Part shown: piece by piece, positions 26,401 to 34,744 of the stretch | Layout: every line of letters begins with the position of its first letter | Position numbering within the stretch: position 1 is the stretch's first letter | Program-made: the position numbers and the translations under genes | The notes under the pieces: model-generated | What the model was told of the DNA's origin: nothing | Database searches by the model: none | The model's input: only the letters and a program-made list of their open reading frames with translations | Source of the DNA: JAYPWI01 sp038135065 | GTDB lineage: Bacteria > Actinomycetota > Acidimicrobiia > Acidimicrobiales > Poriferisodalaceae | Assembly: GCA_038135065.1 (NCBI GenBank) | Contig: JAYPWI010000009.1 | Span: 1 to 64,000, forward strand | Reading direction: 5' to 3' | DNA length: 64,000 nt

Positions 26401-26618
26401 TGAGCTCCATCGAACAGGGCCTGTTCCCCCACAAGCCCGTGCCCAGTCATCGGCGGGCCTGGGCCGGTTGCCCGAGTTGCAACCCTGCAGGGCTTCATGT
26501 CGCCGAGTTCATCGAAGGTTGGCAGCGGAAATGGGGCGACGAGGAGTTGGCCCTCTTGGCATGGGAACGGGAGCCGACCATCGGCGACGTGGGCGAGGAC
26601 GATGCGGCCGATGAGTGA
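23406..26618 (+). CDS. addB: AddB-like nuclease subunit (PD-(D/E)XK)
   Basis: Large (1070 residues) RecB-family/AddB-type subunit of a helicase-nuclease that resects DNA double-strand ends. The N-terminal helicase-like half has lost the P-loop: where AddB proteins keep a GxxGxGKT-type element this reads AAVGSAARHAL, so it is a scaffold rather than a motor. The C-terminal nuclease carries MACPHRYF (C751), the metal-binding/catalytic VVLDYKTG and LQLPIYA. AddB nucleases bind a 4Fe-4S cluster through one Cys before and three after the catalytic core (C-x2-C-x5-C); here the trailing motif is C1022-x2-C1025-x5-H1031. Start is GTG overlapping the helicase stop as GTGA; its stop overlaps addA by 8 bp. 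Confidence 0.88.
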   Translation: MITVTTAAVGSAARHALGLELRTLKADDPLTPVTILVPTNYVGVSTRRQLAAGIIGPVSPAGSGIAGISLLTLYRLADLLGAPALARSGRRPVSTPIVGAAVRTALARLPDLFGPATEHPATEQALVPLYRELRDLAPDQIERLAAASARAARVVELYRSVTGILQDDWYDEFELLSEARRHVATEPATVERQFGAFVLYLPASLTAAQTQLVTQLGQHLDVRCIVGMTGDHDADRSIHRLARQLGVEAPQLDSAPPTAHDIIIASDPDEEVRAVLRQVTSDLVDGITPEHIAVLFPDPTPYARIAHEQFGAAGIPFNGEPIGSIGRSLVGRTLLGLVELAESGLTPDAVIDWLAGALIQHRAGQPRSVPVGAWQPVFDATRTAGSGDQWHRRLEQHRSSLQLQLEHIEGVPDLDGAAGHIRRELRHTNDIIDFLAELSDELGAAQELTTWTSMVGWAQHLMDRYVQPDEDLWPQPEMEAVQAVERCLDRLRSLDLIEGPINLHLFGRTLDSELSQPLSRAGRVGNGVFIGRIGQAEGMSLERLYILGMHEGAAPSPPTVDSVLGDRERAGLDGALSVHHGAVEDQHRRFLTSLAACSGRRVLLQPRGSLRRTTEYLPSRWLLDAASTLHGEPVNVDLLRQLASADHTASSPAWLVDVASFTAGIRGCRHPATGTDDHLTELIEHSDAGHDPRTHPLAGTIPSLGRSLEAVASRHGDGFSRFDGNLRGLVDEADLGLAVLDATRLETWMACPHRYFLSYVLGVRGNREARGELELPPTVKGFIVHQTLDRFCRELLEDSDLAIDTSSDQWRFGPAARQRLLDLATDLTDEAEQNGLAGIPLLWDRDRQRLMNDFLVFPDHDESRSWRGVIRGSELSFGTPNRHDGAVQRILPGGRVVQFKGTIDRLEQRSDGSLVVLDYKTGAPTGYAEVRPDNPIADGTRLQLPIYALASRALLGAPEALVHAAYWFVSSRPGGWAMTSIDIDDDVLGHFDAAVEHIVSSIEQGLFPHKPVPSHRRAWAGCPSCNPAGLHVAEFIEGWQRKWGDEELALLAWEREPTIGDVGEDDAADE

Positions 26619-29600
26619 GCAACCGACCCTCGTCGATGATGCCGAACGCTCGCGCATCGCAACGGACCTCGACACCACCCTGTTCGTCGAGGCCGGGGCC
26701 GGTTCGGGCAAGACCACAGCCCTGGTCGCTCGTATCGTCAGCCTGGTAACGAGCGACCATCCAGTTCCATTGCGGAACATCGCCGCCATCACCTTCACCA
26801 CCAAGGCCGCAGACGAACTCAGGGCACGCCTCCGACGACGGTTCGACGAACTCGACTCCCCGACGCAGCCGCCGACCATGCGGGGCCGGGCCCGGGAAGC
26901 ACTCGGCGAGCTCGACGGTGCTGCAATCTCGACCCTTCACGCGTTCGCCCAGCGCCTCATCAGCGAGTTTCCGATCGAAGCAGGGCTTCCGCCCACCATC
27001 GAGGTACTCGACGAGATCACTGCCGCCCTCGCCTTCGACGAATTCTGGCGATCCTTTCTCGCCAAGGCGTACGACGACCCCGAGCTCAACCATCGGGTGG
27101 GACTTGCCTTTGCAGCCGGATTCACCAACCAGCATCTGCGCGACCTGGCTGCTGCGCTCGAGGACAACTGGGACCTCCTGCCCCACCGATTGCCGGCACG
27201 ACGCCCGGTCGAGGTGCCCACCAACCATCTCGTCGCCGCCGGGCGGGAACTCGTTGCTCGGCGATCGGAGTGCACTGACGGAGGGGACAAGCTGCTGGTC
27301 GTCATCGATCGCATCGCCGCCCTGGTGGAGGAACTGGTCGCCTCGAACGACGATCGAGAGGCCCTGGCCGTTCTGGGTGCGTACACCGACGAGCAGCGGA
27401 GGGCCAGCCTCAGCCGAACAGGGCGAGCGACCAACTGGGCAGAGATCGCCGACATGCGCAGCCACGCAGCATCGGTCCTCGCAGCCATTCATGACGCCCG
27501 GGCCGATGTCATCGACGCCCTATTGGGCGCGATCACCCACGACCTGGCCGAGGAAACCCTTCGCAGGGCCCGGGAGCGGCGGGCGGCGGGCAGGCTGCAA
27601 TTTCACGATCTGCTGGTCATCGCCCGCGATCTTCTCCGATCGCCCGATCACGGGGCGGAGGCCTGCACAGCCCTGACTGCCCGCTACCAGCGACTGCTGC
27701 TCGACGAGTTCCAGGACACCGACCCCATCCAACTCGAGATCGCCCTCCTCCTGGCCCAGGGCCACATCGAAGGCGAGCCACCCGACCTGCGACCCGATGA
27801 CGCCCGGCCCGGGCATCTGTTCTTCGTGGGTGATCCGAAGCAGGCCATCTACCGCTTCCGCCGTGCCGACATCACGACCTTCCTGGCCGCGCGGTCAACC
27901 TACGGCAGGCCGCCGGTGTCCCTGTCGACCAATTTCCGCAGCTCCCCCCGCATCATCGCCTGGGTCAACCAGGTGTTCGGGGTACTCATGCGGGCCGAAC
28001 CTGGCAGCCAGCCCGACTATGTCGCGCTGCAGCCCGATCCAAGTCGATTCGATCCCGATCGAGGTCCCGGAGTCGCCCTACTCGGTGAGCGGGCACATCC
28101 AAAGGGCACCCGCGCCGATGAACTACGTGCCAGCGAGGCGGGCGAGATCGCAGCTGTCGTGCAGCGCGCCCTTGGCGAACCATGGGAGGTCACGGACCCA
28201 CACAGCAAGCGCCACCGACCAGCGACCGCGGCGGACATCACCATCCTGGTGCCGACCAGGGCATCGGTACCCCACCTCCGGCGAGCCCTCGACGCAGCCG
28301 GGATCGCCAACCGCTCGGACAGCTCCGGTCAACTGTGGGCCTCGCCCGAGGTCCAAGAGGTGCTGTCGTGTCTTCGTGCCATCGCACGACCCGACGACGA
28401 GTTGGCCCTGGTGTCCGCGCTCCGAACCACCATCTACGGATGCGGTGACGACGACCTGTACCGATTTCGTCACCATCACGATGGTCAATGGAATCTTCAC
28501 CTGCCGCTGCCGACCACCTTGGAGCCTGGTGATCCCGTCGCCGACGCAGTCGAGCACCTCCGAACCCTGCACGACGACCACCTCTGGCACCCTCCGGCCG
28601 TTCTCGTCGAGCGGCTCCTCCGCGAGCGTCACGTCCTGGAAGCGGCCCTTGCTGCGCCGCAGATTCGGGAACGATGGCGGCGACTCCGCTTCGTGCAAGA
28701 CCAGGCCCGGTTCTTCGCCGATGCGACAGGCGGCAGTCTCCGGGCCTTTCTCGAATGGGCGCACAACCGCGCTGCGTCCGGAGCGCGCATCGACGAACCG
28801 CTCATCCCTGAACGAGACGACGAGTCGGTGCGGATCATGACGATCCACGCATCCAAGGGGTTGGAGTTCCCCATCACCATCGTCGCCGGACTCTACGAAT
28901 CTCCCCAACGACGGCGACGACGACCCCAACTGATCGTGCAACCCGGGGAGGAACCAATCGGCGTGGCCCTCACCAGTGAGCTGCAGACCCACGCCTACGC
29001 CGAACAGCTCGAGTGGGAGCAACGACTCGATCATCATGAGCGGATTCGTCTGCTGTACGTGGCCTGCACCCGAGCGCAGGACCACCTGGTGGTCTCGACC
29101 CATCGTGTCGAGGAACGGGAACGAGACGACGAGGGTGCTCGGTCCTCTCCGGATCTGATCGAGGAAGCAAGCCGGTCAGCACACCACGAGCTGCTCGTAC
29201 CCGACGCCGATTCGCTGGCACCTGTGGCCGTCACGACCACGGCGTCGAGACTGCCCGTCGCCCCCGACCAGCGGCAGGGTTGGCGTGCATCCCGACACGA
29301 GGCCCTAACCCGCATCGGCACCGCAAACACCCTCAGCGCCACCTCGGTCGCTGCTGCCGCAGGCCGAGGGTGGGCCGACGACCCCGGGTGGCACAAGGAC
29401 CCCCAGGACCTCGATCTTCCCCCCTGGATACGGGGCCGCTTCGGCACGGCCGTCGGGCGTGCCGTCCATGCCGTGCTCCAGACCATCGATTTGGCGACCG
29501 GTGAAGGGTTGGATGATCTGGTGGCTGCGCAGTGCAGCGCCGAAGGCGTCACAGGGTCGAGCCAGGTTGTCACAGCCCTGGTCCGAGCCGCCCTCGGCAG

Positions 29601-29961
29601 CGACATCGTGCGAGAAGCAGCCAGCCGACGACACTGGCGAGAAACCTATGTCGCTGCCCCACTTGCCGGACGGGTCGTGGAGGGATACATCGACCTCTTG
29701 TACGAGACCCCGGCAGGTCTGGTCGTCGTCGATCACAAGACCGATCGACTGACCGATGGAGCCGGCATGTCGGCCAAGTCGGTTCGCTACCGCCTGCAAG
29801 CGGCGACCTACGCAGCCATGGTCGAGCGGTCAACGGGCCGCGATGTGTCCAGGGCCGTGGTGTTGTTCCTCGACCCCGATGGGGCCACTGCCCACGAGGT
29901 CACGAATCTCCGCGCTGCCATCGACGAGGTCGAGGGCATCGTCGCTCGAATCGACGCCTGA
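26611..29961 (+). CDS. addA: AddA-like helicase-nuclease (UvrD motor plus PD-(D/E)XK)
   Basis: Motor-nuclease subunit of an AddAB/RecBCD-type end-resection enzyme, 1116 residues. The helicase has Walker A GAGSGKTT (29-36), Ia ITFTTKAADELRARL, Walker B LLLDEFQDTDPIQ, motif III FVGDPKQAIYRFRRAD, motif IV NFRSSPRI, motif V MTIHASKGLEFPI and motif VI YVACTRAQDHLV, all intact. The C-terminal nuclease shows GTAVGRAVHAVLQ, GYIDLLYE and the catalytic VVVDHKTD, then the RLQAATYA helix. Two in-frame ATGs lie 9 bp apart; 26611 is chosen, giving an 8-bp overlap with addB, and 26602 is the alternative. The gene ends 17 bp before the convergent amidase. Confidence 0.93.
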   Translation: MSEQPTLVDDAERSRIATDLDTTLFVEAGAGSGKTTALVARIVSLVTSDHPVPLRNIAAITFTTKAADELRARLRRRFDELDSPTQPPTMRGRAREALGELDGAAISTLHAFAQRLISEFPIEAGLPPTIEVLDEITAALAFDEFWRSFLAKAYDDPELNHRVGLAFAAGFTNQHLRDLAAALEDNWDLLPHRLPARRPVEVPTNHLVAAGRELVARRSECTDGGDKLLVVIDRIAALVEELVASNDDREALAVLGAYTDEQRRASLSRTGRATNWAEIADMRSHAASVLAAIHDARADVIDALLGAITHDLAEETLRRARERRAAGRLQFHDLLVIARDLLRSPDHGAEACTALTARYQRLLLDEFQDTDPIQLEIALLLAQGHIEGEPPDLRPDDARPGHLFFVGDPKQAIYRFRRADITTFLAARSTYGRPPVSLSTNFRSSPRIIAWVNQVFGVLMRAEPGSQPDYVALQPDPSRFDPDRGPGVALLGERAHPKGTRADELRASEAGEIAAVVQRALGEPWEVTDPHSKRHRPATAADITILVPTRASVPHLRRALDAAGIANRSDSSGQLWASPEVQEVLSCLRAIARPDDELALVSALRTTIYGCGDDDLYRFRHHHDGQWNLHLPLPTTLEPGDPVADAVEHLRTLHDDHLWHPPAVLVERLLRERHVLEAALAAPQIRERWRRLRFVQDQARFFADATGGSLRAFLEWAHNRAASGARIDEPLIPERDDESVRIMTIHASKGLEFPITIVAGLYESPQRRRRRPQLIVQPGEEPIGVALTSELQTHAYAEQLEWEQRLDHHERIRLLYVACTRAQDHLVVSTHRVEERERDDEGARSSPDLIEEASRSAHHELLVPDADSLAPVAVTTTASRLPVAPDQRQGWRASRHEALTRIGTANTLSATSVAAAAGRGWADDPGWHKDPQDLDLPPWIRGRFGTAVGRAVHAVLQTIDLATGEGLDDLVAAQCSAEGVTGSSQVVTALVRAALGSDIVREAASRRHWRETYVAAPLAGRVVEGYIDLLYETPAGLVVVDHKTDRLTDGAGMSAKSVRYRLQAATYAAMVERSTGRDVSRAVVLFLDPDGATAHEVTNLRAAIDEVEGIVARIDA

Positions 29962-29978
29962 CGCCGCTGACCGGTGCC

Positions 29979-31343
29979 TCAGCCCAGGGCCCGGGGCGGA
30001 GGCTGATATCCCCCCATGAGCTCCCCCACCCGGGCTGCCAGGGAGATGGTGGTCCGGTCTCGTCCGTAGGCGCCCACCACCTGGCACCCGATGGGAAGAC
30101 CACTGGGGCCGAGCCCGAGTGGGGGCACTGTGGCCGGGAGGTAGGCCATGCCCGTCAGAAGGGTCCACCGCAGCACGTCCCGATAGGGCCGCTCCTCGCC
30201 ATTGGCCATCAGTACCCGGGACCCGAAGTCGCCTTGTTGGGTGTGAGGGAAGGGAGGAACGAACGCCACCGGCATGATCACTGCGTCGAAGCGACCGAAG
30301 AAATCGGACCATACGGCGCGCAACTCCTCCCGACGCTGGTGGCGGTCCAGCCAGATCCTGTGCCCAGGCCCATCGTCCTCTCCAGCCTGAGAGATCGCAC
30401 AACGCACCAACCAGAGCCCGAGGTCGGATGCCTCCCGCGGATCGAGATCGGGCCGAGCCGACCGGTCGACGGCGATGCCGTCGGCCTCGAGCCGAGCCAC
30501 CGTGTCCTCGAGGACCTCTCCGACCTCGCTGTCCACCGGACAGAAGGCATCGTCGAGCCATGCTGCAACCCGTAGGTCACGGTGTTCGGGGGCAGGTGGC
30601 AGCGCCGCACCGAGTCCAGGGCCGGACCGGGCCATGACCTCCAGCAGTAGTTCGAGATCTTCCGGACTCCTGGCCAGCGGCCCGATGACGTTGACGTCGG
30701 CCTCTGTCGTCCCTCCTGCGACATGGTCGAGATACCCCGTGCTCGGCACGACGCCGAAACTCGGTTTGTGGCCCCACACACCGTTGAAGGCTGCAGGGAA
30801 CCGGATCGAACCACCGATGTCAGTACCGATCTCGAAGGAGGTGAAGCCCATGGCAACCGCAGCCGCCGCCCCACCCGACGACCCGCCCGGAACCCGATCG
30901 AGGTTCCACGGATTGCTCGTCGTTCCGAACATTTCGTTATAGCTCTGTATGTCGCCCGACCATCGGGGAAGGTTCGTCTTGCCGATGACATGAGCTCCCG
31001 CGCGACGGACTGAGCTGACCACCGGGGCATCGACGACGGGCACGTGATCGATCAGTTCGACGGCACCGCCCGTCGAGCGCACCCCCGCAGTCATCAATGC
31101 GTCCTTGACGGTGATGGGCACCCCATGAAGGGGACCGAGCGCGTCGCCGCGGACAACTGCGTCGTCTGCTTGCTCCGCCGACCTCATGGCGTGGTCGAAG
31201 GTCCGGGTGACAACTGCATTCACCTCGCCGTCGAGTCGCTCGATCCGCTCGATCACCAAGCCCGTCAGTTCTCGACTCGACAGCTCGCCTGACGCGATTG
31301 CCGCTGCCTGTGCTCGGGTGCTCCAGAGAGCTGGATCGGTCAT
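29979..31343 (-). CDS. Amidase signature family amidase
   Basis: Ser-cisSer-Lys amide hydrolase of 454 residues. The triad is visible: K80 in PITVKDA, the cis-Ser in GGSSGG (153-158) and the nucleophile S179 in GTDIGGSIRFP. The signature region NPWNLDRVPGGSSGGAAAAVA is intact and the product ends with the usual GLPIGCQVVG segment. It probably hydrolyses a small carboxamide; it lacks features that would identify it as the GatA subunit, and no gatB or gatC is adjacent. The ATG follows GGAGGGGGAG. The gene sits downstream of an anti-sigma-like gene on the same strand (29-bp gap), so read-through from the sigma operon is possible. Confidence 0.92.
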   Translation of the reverse strand: MTDPALWSTRAQAAAIASGELSSRELTGLVIERIERLDGEVNAVVTRTFDHAMRSAEQADDAVVRGDALGPLHGVPITVKDALMTAGVRSTGGAVELIDHVPVVDAPVVSSVRRAGAHVIGKTNLPRWSGDIQSYNEMFGTTSNPWNLDRVPGGSSGGAAAAVAMGFTSFEIGTDIGGSIRFPAAFNGVWGHKPSFGVVPSTGYLDHVAGGTTEADVNVIGPLARSPEDLELLLEVMARSGPGLGAALPPAPEHRDLRVAAWLDDAFCPVDSEVGEVLEDTVARLEADGIAVDRSARPDLDPREASDLGLWLVRCAISQAGEDDGPGHRIWLDRHQRREELRAVWSDFFGRFDAVIMPVAFVPPFPHTQQGDFGSRVLMANGEERPYRDVLRWTLLTGMAYLPATVPPLGLGPSGLPIGCQVVGAYGRDRTTISLAARVGELMGGYQPPPRALG

Positions 31344-31372
31344 GTCTCCCCCTCCGCACCCCGTCGAGGTGC

Positions 31373-32863
31373 TCAGTCGCTCACCATGCCGAGCATGATC
31401 TGCACACCCGACGCCCCGATGACCAGCCGCACGCGATCACCAGCGCTCACCAGTCTTGCCCACTGCTCGGCATCGATGCCCAGATCCAACATCTGCGTCA
31501 CGGCGTCCGGGGTTGCGACGGCGACCCCTGTCCCGCCGTCGAACACCACCACGACGCCCCGGGGGGTCGGAACCGCATCGAAGACCGTCGAGTCATCGGG
31601 CAGGGTCGGGCCTGGCATGGACACGGGGCCAGCTCCCCACTCCGTCCAGACACGCCACGACCCATCAGGGGTCAGCCCGACGATGGCCCCAGGGCGGATG
31701 ACGAGCGGCGCACCCTCCGTCCACTCCTCGGCCCCGGTAAGGGTCAGCCGACGAACGCCTGCACCCGAGTACGACACGATCGATTGACCCAGGTAGGTCA
31801 GGCGGTCCGGTGTCACGTAGCCGCCTCCGTCGACAGTCCGCGGCACCTCGGACCACTGGGCCTCCCCGGGTCGGCGAACCAACCACCGAGCCCTGCTCAC
31901 CGATGGTGCGGCACCGTCGACCAGCGAGCGATCGACTCCGACGTCGGCCAGTTCCGCCCACGTCACCATCGCCGTGGCGCCATCGTCGTCGATGAAGGCC
32001 ACACCATCGTCGTTCGCTTCGGGCTCCGACCCCCATCGCCCAGCACGTGCCAGGACACAACCGAGATCGGGCACGAGCTCTTCGACGAGTGATACGGCTT
32101 CGAGCGTTGGGGACATCGCAGTCGAAGCGGCCCGTAGCTCCAACCGGAGCCCCGGCACCGATTCGAGCGGCAGATCCTCTGCCAACCAGCCCTCACCACC
32201 GTGGACGACGAGGACCGGTGCCGCTGCGCATCCGCCCGCGTCGGCGATCCCGATGAGCCGCACGGTTCCTGTCACGTCGACGGCGTACTCCATGGGTTTC
32301 ACTCCGCCGGGGGTGCGGGGGAGCGATCGCCACCCGTCACCGTCTTCGAGCAAACGCTCCTCGCCGCCGATGGCCATCAGACCTGCGTCGGTGACGGCAA
32401 ACTGCGTTCCACCCGTTAGAACAGGTCCGTCGGCCGTCCACTGCGGTAGGTCGACTGCGGTGGTCGTCATGGTGGGTTCCTGGCCGGCAGGCGCGATAGC
32501 TGCGGCGGACGTCGTCGCCGATGGGCGCTCGCCGACGACGGCACCCGACGACCCCTGCCCCGCATCGTCGGCCTCGGAATCCCGCTCGGCAGCGACGATC
32601 GGAACCGACGTGGACACGGGGATCGACCCGGCGACAACCACACGGGGGTCCGAGCCCGGGCCGCTCAACATGGACACACTGATCCCGAACACGGCGACGA
32701 CCCCAACCACCCCCAGGCCACCGGTCACCATGCGCTGCCGGGACTGGCGCCTCGCTGCGCGCAGGCGAACCTTCTGGAGCGATCCCTGTCCGACGTCGAC
32801 CGATGACGCAACGTCAGCCAAACCGCGACGTAGCTGGCCCTGGAGTTCGCTGTCATCACTCAT
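31373..32863 (-). CDS. Putative membrane anti-sigma factor, ECF-linked
   Basis: A 496-residue protein with a short cytoplasmic N-terminus (about 1-45, rich in Arg/Gln), one transmembrane segment (about 46-66, GGLGVVGVVAVFGISVSML) and a long extracytoplasmic region. The latter is rich in acidic residues, Ser and Thr at first, then looks like repeated beta-strand modules (GDGWRSL, GEGWLAED, DGSWRVW) suggestive of a propeller-like sensor. I do not recognise a named domain. It is encoded directly after the ECF sigma gene with an ATGA overlap, the standard arrangement for a sigma factor and its membrane regulator, so anti-sigma function is inferred from context; no ZAS motif (HxxxCxxC) is visible. 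Confidence 0.65.
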   Translation of the reverse strand: MSDDSELQGQLRRGLADVASSVDVGQGSLQKVRLRAARRQSRQRMVTGGLGVVGVVAVFGISVSMLSGPGSDPRVVVAGSIPVSTSVPIVAAERDSEADDAGQGSSGAVVGERPSATTSAAAIAPAGQEPTMTTTAVDLPQWTADGPVLTGGTQFAVTDAGLMAIGGEERLLEDGDGWRSLPRTPGGVKPMEYAVDVTGTVRLIGIADAGGCAAAPVLVVHGGEGWLAEDLPLESVPGLRLELRAASTAMSPTLEAVSLVEELVPDLGCVLARAGRWGSEPEANDDGVAFIDDDGATAMVTWAELADVGVDRSLVDGAAPSVSRARWLVRRPGEAQWSEVPRTVDGGGYVTPDRLTYLGQSIVSYSGAGVRRLTLTGAEEWTEGAPLVIRPGAIVGLTPDGSWRVWTEWGAGPVSMPGPTLPDDSTVFDAVPTPRGVVVVFDGGTGVAVATPDAVTQMLDLGIDAEQWARLVSAGDRVRLVIGASGVQIMLGMVSD

Positions 32864-33366
32864 GGCGCGCCCTCACCCATCGCTCGCTCCAGCTGTCGGA
32901 GTGCTCTGCTGAGTCGACTCTTCACCGTACCTGGGGGTACTCCGAGGGCGTCTGCCGTCTGATCCACCGACCAATCGAGGAGAAAGCGGCCAACCACGAC
33001 CGAGCGCAGATCGTGGCTCAGGGTCGCGAGCGCTCGCTCGAGATCGACATCGACCACCGCATCGACGCTCGCCGTCGGCGAGACCAACAGGGGGCGCCGA
33101 TCGCGTTCGCGTCGCACCCGGCGGAGCCACGAGCGGGCCCAATTGATGGCCACCCGATACACCCACCCCTCGGGGTTGTCGTAGGTCGAGACCTGGTGCC
33201 ATCGCTGGGCGGCGCGAGCGAAAGCTTCGTCAGCGGCCTCACCACCCAGTTCGGCGTCGCGGAGGCTCAGTGCCACCGCCCGAGCTATCCGATCGCGGTG
33301 CTCGAGGTAGAAGTCGTCGAACGAGCGACTGCGGGGGCGACGGCGCCGGCCGCGGGCCTCACCCAC
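32860..33366 (-). CDS. ECF-family RNA polymerase sigma factor
   Basis: Extracytoplasmic-function sigma factor of about 168 residues that would redirect RNA polymerase to a small regulon. Region 2 is FDDFYLEHRDRIARAVALSLRD with DNPEGWVYRVAINWARSWLRR (2.3-2.4). Region 4 is a helix-turn-helix VVVGRFLLDWSVDQTADALGVPPGTVKSRLSRALRQLE. Start: GTG at 33366 has AAAGG seven bases upstream; an ATG at 33432 in the same frame is possible, but it would sit only a few bases after the predicted transcription start and would add an unconserved-looking Cys/Arg tail. An ECF-type promoter precedes it (see 33444-33469), suggesting autoregulation. It is coupled to the membrane protein gene that follows. Confidence 0.9.
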   Translation of the reverse strand: MGEARGRRRRPRSRSFDDFYLEHRDRIARAVALSLRDAELGGEAADEAFARAAQRWHQVSTYDNPEGWVYRVAINWARSWLRRVRRERDRRPLLVSPTASVDAVVDVDLERALATLSHDLRSVVVGRFLLDWSVDQTADALGVPPGTVKSRLSRALRQLERAMGEGAP

Positions 33367-33443
33367 TCCGTACCTTTCGGTTCCTCTCGTACCCGACCGG
33401 TGCTGGCGGATACACGTCTGGGTCGTCGACATGCGATGAAGCA

Positions 33444-33469
33444 GACGCCCGGGAGGCTAATCGGGTTCA
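33444..33469 (-). promoter_or_regulatory. ECF-type promoter (-35 TGAACC, -10 CGTC) upstream of the sigma gene
   Basis: On the minus strand TGAACC (33469-33464) and CGTC (33447-33444) are separated by 16 nt, matching the GAAC(C)/CGTC pattern with 16-17 nt spacing of ECF group promoters. The -35 lies in one arm of a palindrome cgggttc-N5-gaacccg (33462-33480), preceded by a T-rich tract (33481-33495) that could act as an UP element. The predicted start is near 33436, giving about 70 nt of leader for the GTG start. Confidence 0.55.
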
Positions 33470-33480
33470 CCGAGAACCCG
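33462..33480. repeat. 19-bp palindrome in the sigma-gene promoter region
   Basis: Perfect 7-bp inverted repeat cgggttc / gaacccg around a 5-bp loop. It covers the predicted -35 element, so it may be an operator. It is unlikely to be a terminator: on the minus strand the T-run precedes the hairpin, and on the plus strand A residues follow it. Confidence 0.7.
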
Positions 33481-33492
33481 AAAAATCAAAAA

Positions 33493-34674
33493 TCATTCGC
33501 TGCCGCCATCACCGTGGACATCGGTGAGCAACACGCCCGCCTGGTTCAGGGCGTCGACTTCGTGGGTGCCCATACCCAACCATTCCGACAACACGGTTGC
33601 GTTGTGCTCGCCGCGATGGGGTGCGACAGCGCCGTCGGCCAACCCCGACTCGGCGCCTGAGAAGCGATAGGGCGTCTGGGCAACCCTCCGGGCAGCGCCG
33701 TCTCGCCCATCGATCTCGACCGAGGAACCCCGATGCTGCGCGGTCGGCGAGTCATAGGCCTGGGCCGTCGTCTTGATGTCACCCCACGCCAGGTTGGCCT
33801 GATCCAGGGCCTTGTACATGTCATCGCGCGAAGGAAACGAGCTCAGGAACTGGTCGATGATGCGACCCCTACGTTCTCGCTTCGCATCGACATCGTCATC
33901 ATCAGGCCCGTCGTCTACCAACCCGTGGGTGTCGCGCAGACGCTGCCAGATCCACCGGAAGTCGCCCGCTGTGAGAATGGGCCCTCCCGTTCCCTCCCAC
34001 ACGAGCCCACCGGAGGCGTTGTAGCGAATCGAGTCCAGCCCGACATGACTGGCATCGTCGGTCGCCAGGAAGGCATCCAGCATGCACATGTCGATGTGCT
34101 GGCCGATGCCGGTCTGTTCTGCGAGGCGAAGCGCGCTCAGGACTCCGATGGTGCCGTGCAGGGATGCGTTGGTGTCCGCTACGGAGAGGTTGAGGTCGGT
34201 CACCGGGCGCTGGTGCCAGCTGGCGGTCCGGTCGAGCCAGCCCGATTCGGCGTGGAGGATCGGGGCATAGGCCGCCCGGGACGACTCAGGGCCGTGCTGG
34301 CCGAAGCCGCTGATGGAGAGCATCACGAGGGCCGGATTGACCTCGGACAGCTCCTCGTACGACAAACCGAAGCGTTCCATGATCCCCGGTCGGAAGTTCT
34401 CGATGAGCACATGGGCATGGCCGACCAGGCGTCGCACGAGTTCTGCGGCGCCTTCTGCACGCAGGTCGAGGCAGATGTTGCGCTTCCCGACGTTCTGGTG
34501 TGTGTAGTAACCCGACAGGCCCGCTCTCACCCGGCCCCAGTTCCGGGTGACATCCCCCTCCGGAGGCTCGAGCTTGACCACGTCAGCGCCTAGGTCGCTG
34601 AGGATCCTTCCAGCGAACGGCCCGGCCAGGACGCGGCTCATATCGAGAACTCGGATGCCATCGAGTGGGCGCAT
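33493..34674 (-). CDS. CaiB/BaiF family (class III) CoA-transferase
   Basis: Second class III CoA-transferase of the window, 393 residues. It opens with RVLDMSRVLAGPFAGRILSDLGADVVKLEPPEGD, carries VGKRNICLDLRAE, and the probable catalytic Asp is in SVADTNASLHG followed by a helix GVLSALRLAEQTG. The sequence is closer to the canonical CaiB pattern than the one at 17469. The ATG is preceded by AGGAGGT at ideal spacing, with TTGACA just 5' of it. The T-rich tract and palindrome beyond its stop belong to the downstream sigma promoter. Divergent gene: DUF2237 protein. Substrate unknown. Confidence 0.9.
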   Translation of the reverse strand: MRPLDGIRVLDMSRVLAGPFAGRILSDLGADVVKLEPPEGDVTRNWGRVRAGLSGYYTHQNVGKRNICLDLRAEGAAELVRRLVGHAHVLIENFRPGIMERFGLSYEELSEVNPALVMLSISGFGQHGPESSRAAYAPILHAESGWLDRTASWHQRPVTDLNLSVADTNASLHGTIGVLSALRLAEQTGIGQHIDMCMLDAFLATDDASHVGLDSIRYNASGGLVWEGTGGPILTAGDFRWIWQRLRDTHGLVDDGPDDDDVDAKRERRGRIIDQFLSSFPSRDDMYKALDQANLAWGDIKTTAQAYDSPTAQHRGSSVEIDGRDGAARRVAQTPYRFSGAESGLADGAVAPHRGEHNATVLSEWLGMGTHEVDALNQAGVLLTDVHGDGGSE

Positions 34675-34744
34675 GTCGACCTCCTGTCAACACGCCAGTG
34701 TCGCGCACCATTGGTCCCTCCAGCACCGGAAGGGGGTGGGCAGG

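Noticed and set aside
33462..33495. Rho-independent terminator after the CoA-transferase
   Set aside because: The hairpin is there but the T tract lies before it on the minus strand and A follows it on the plus strand, so neither direction gives a terminator; it fits a promoter/operator better.
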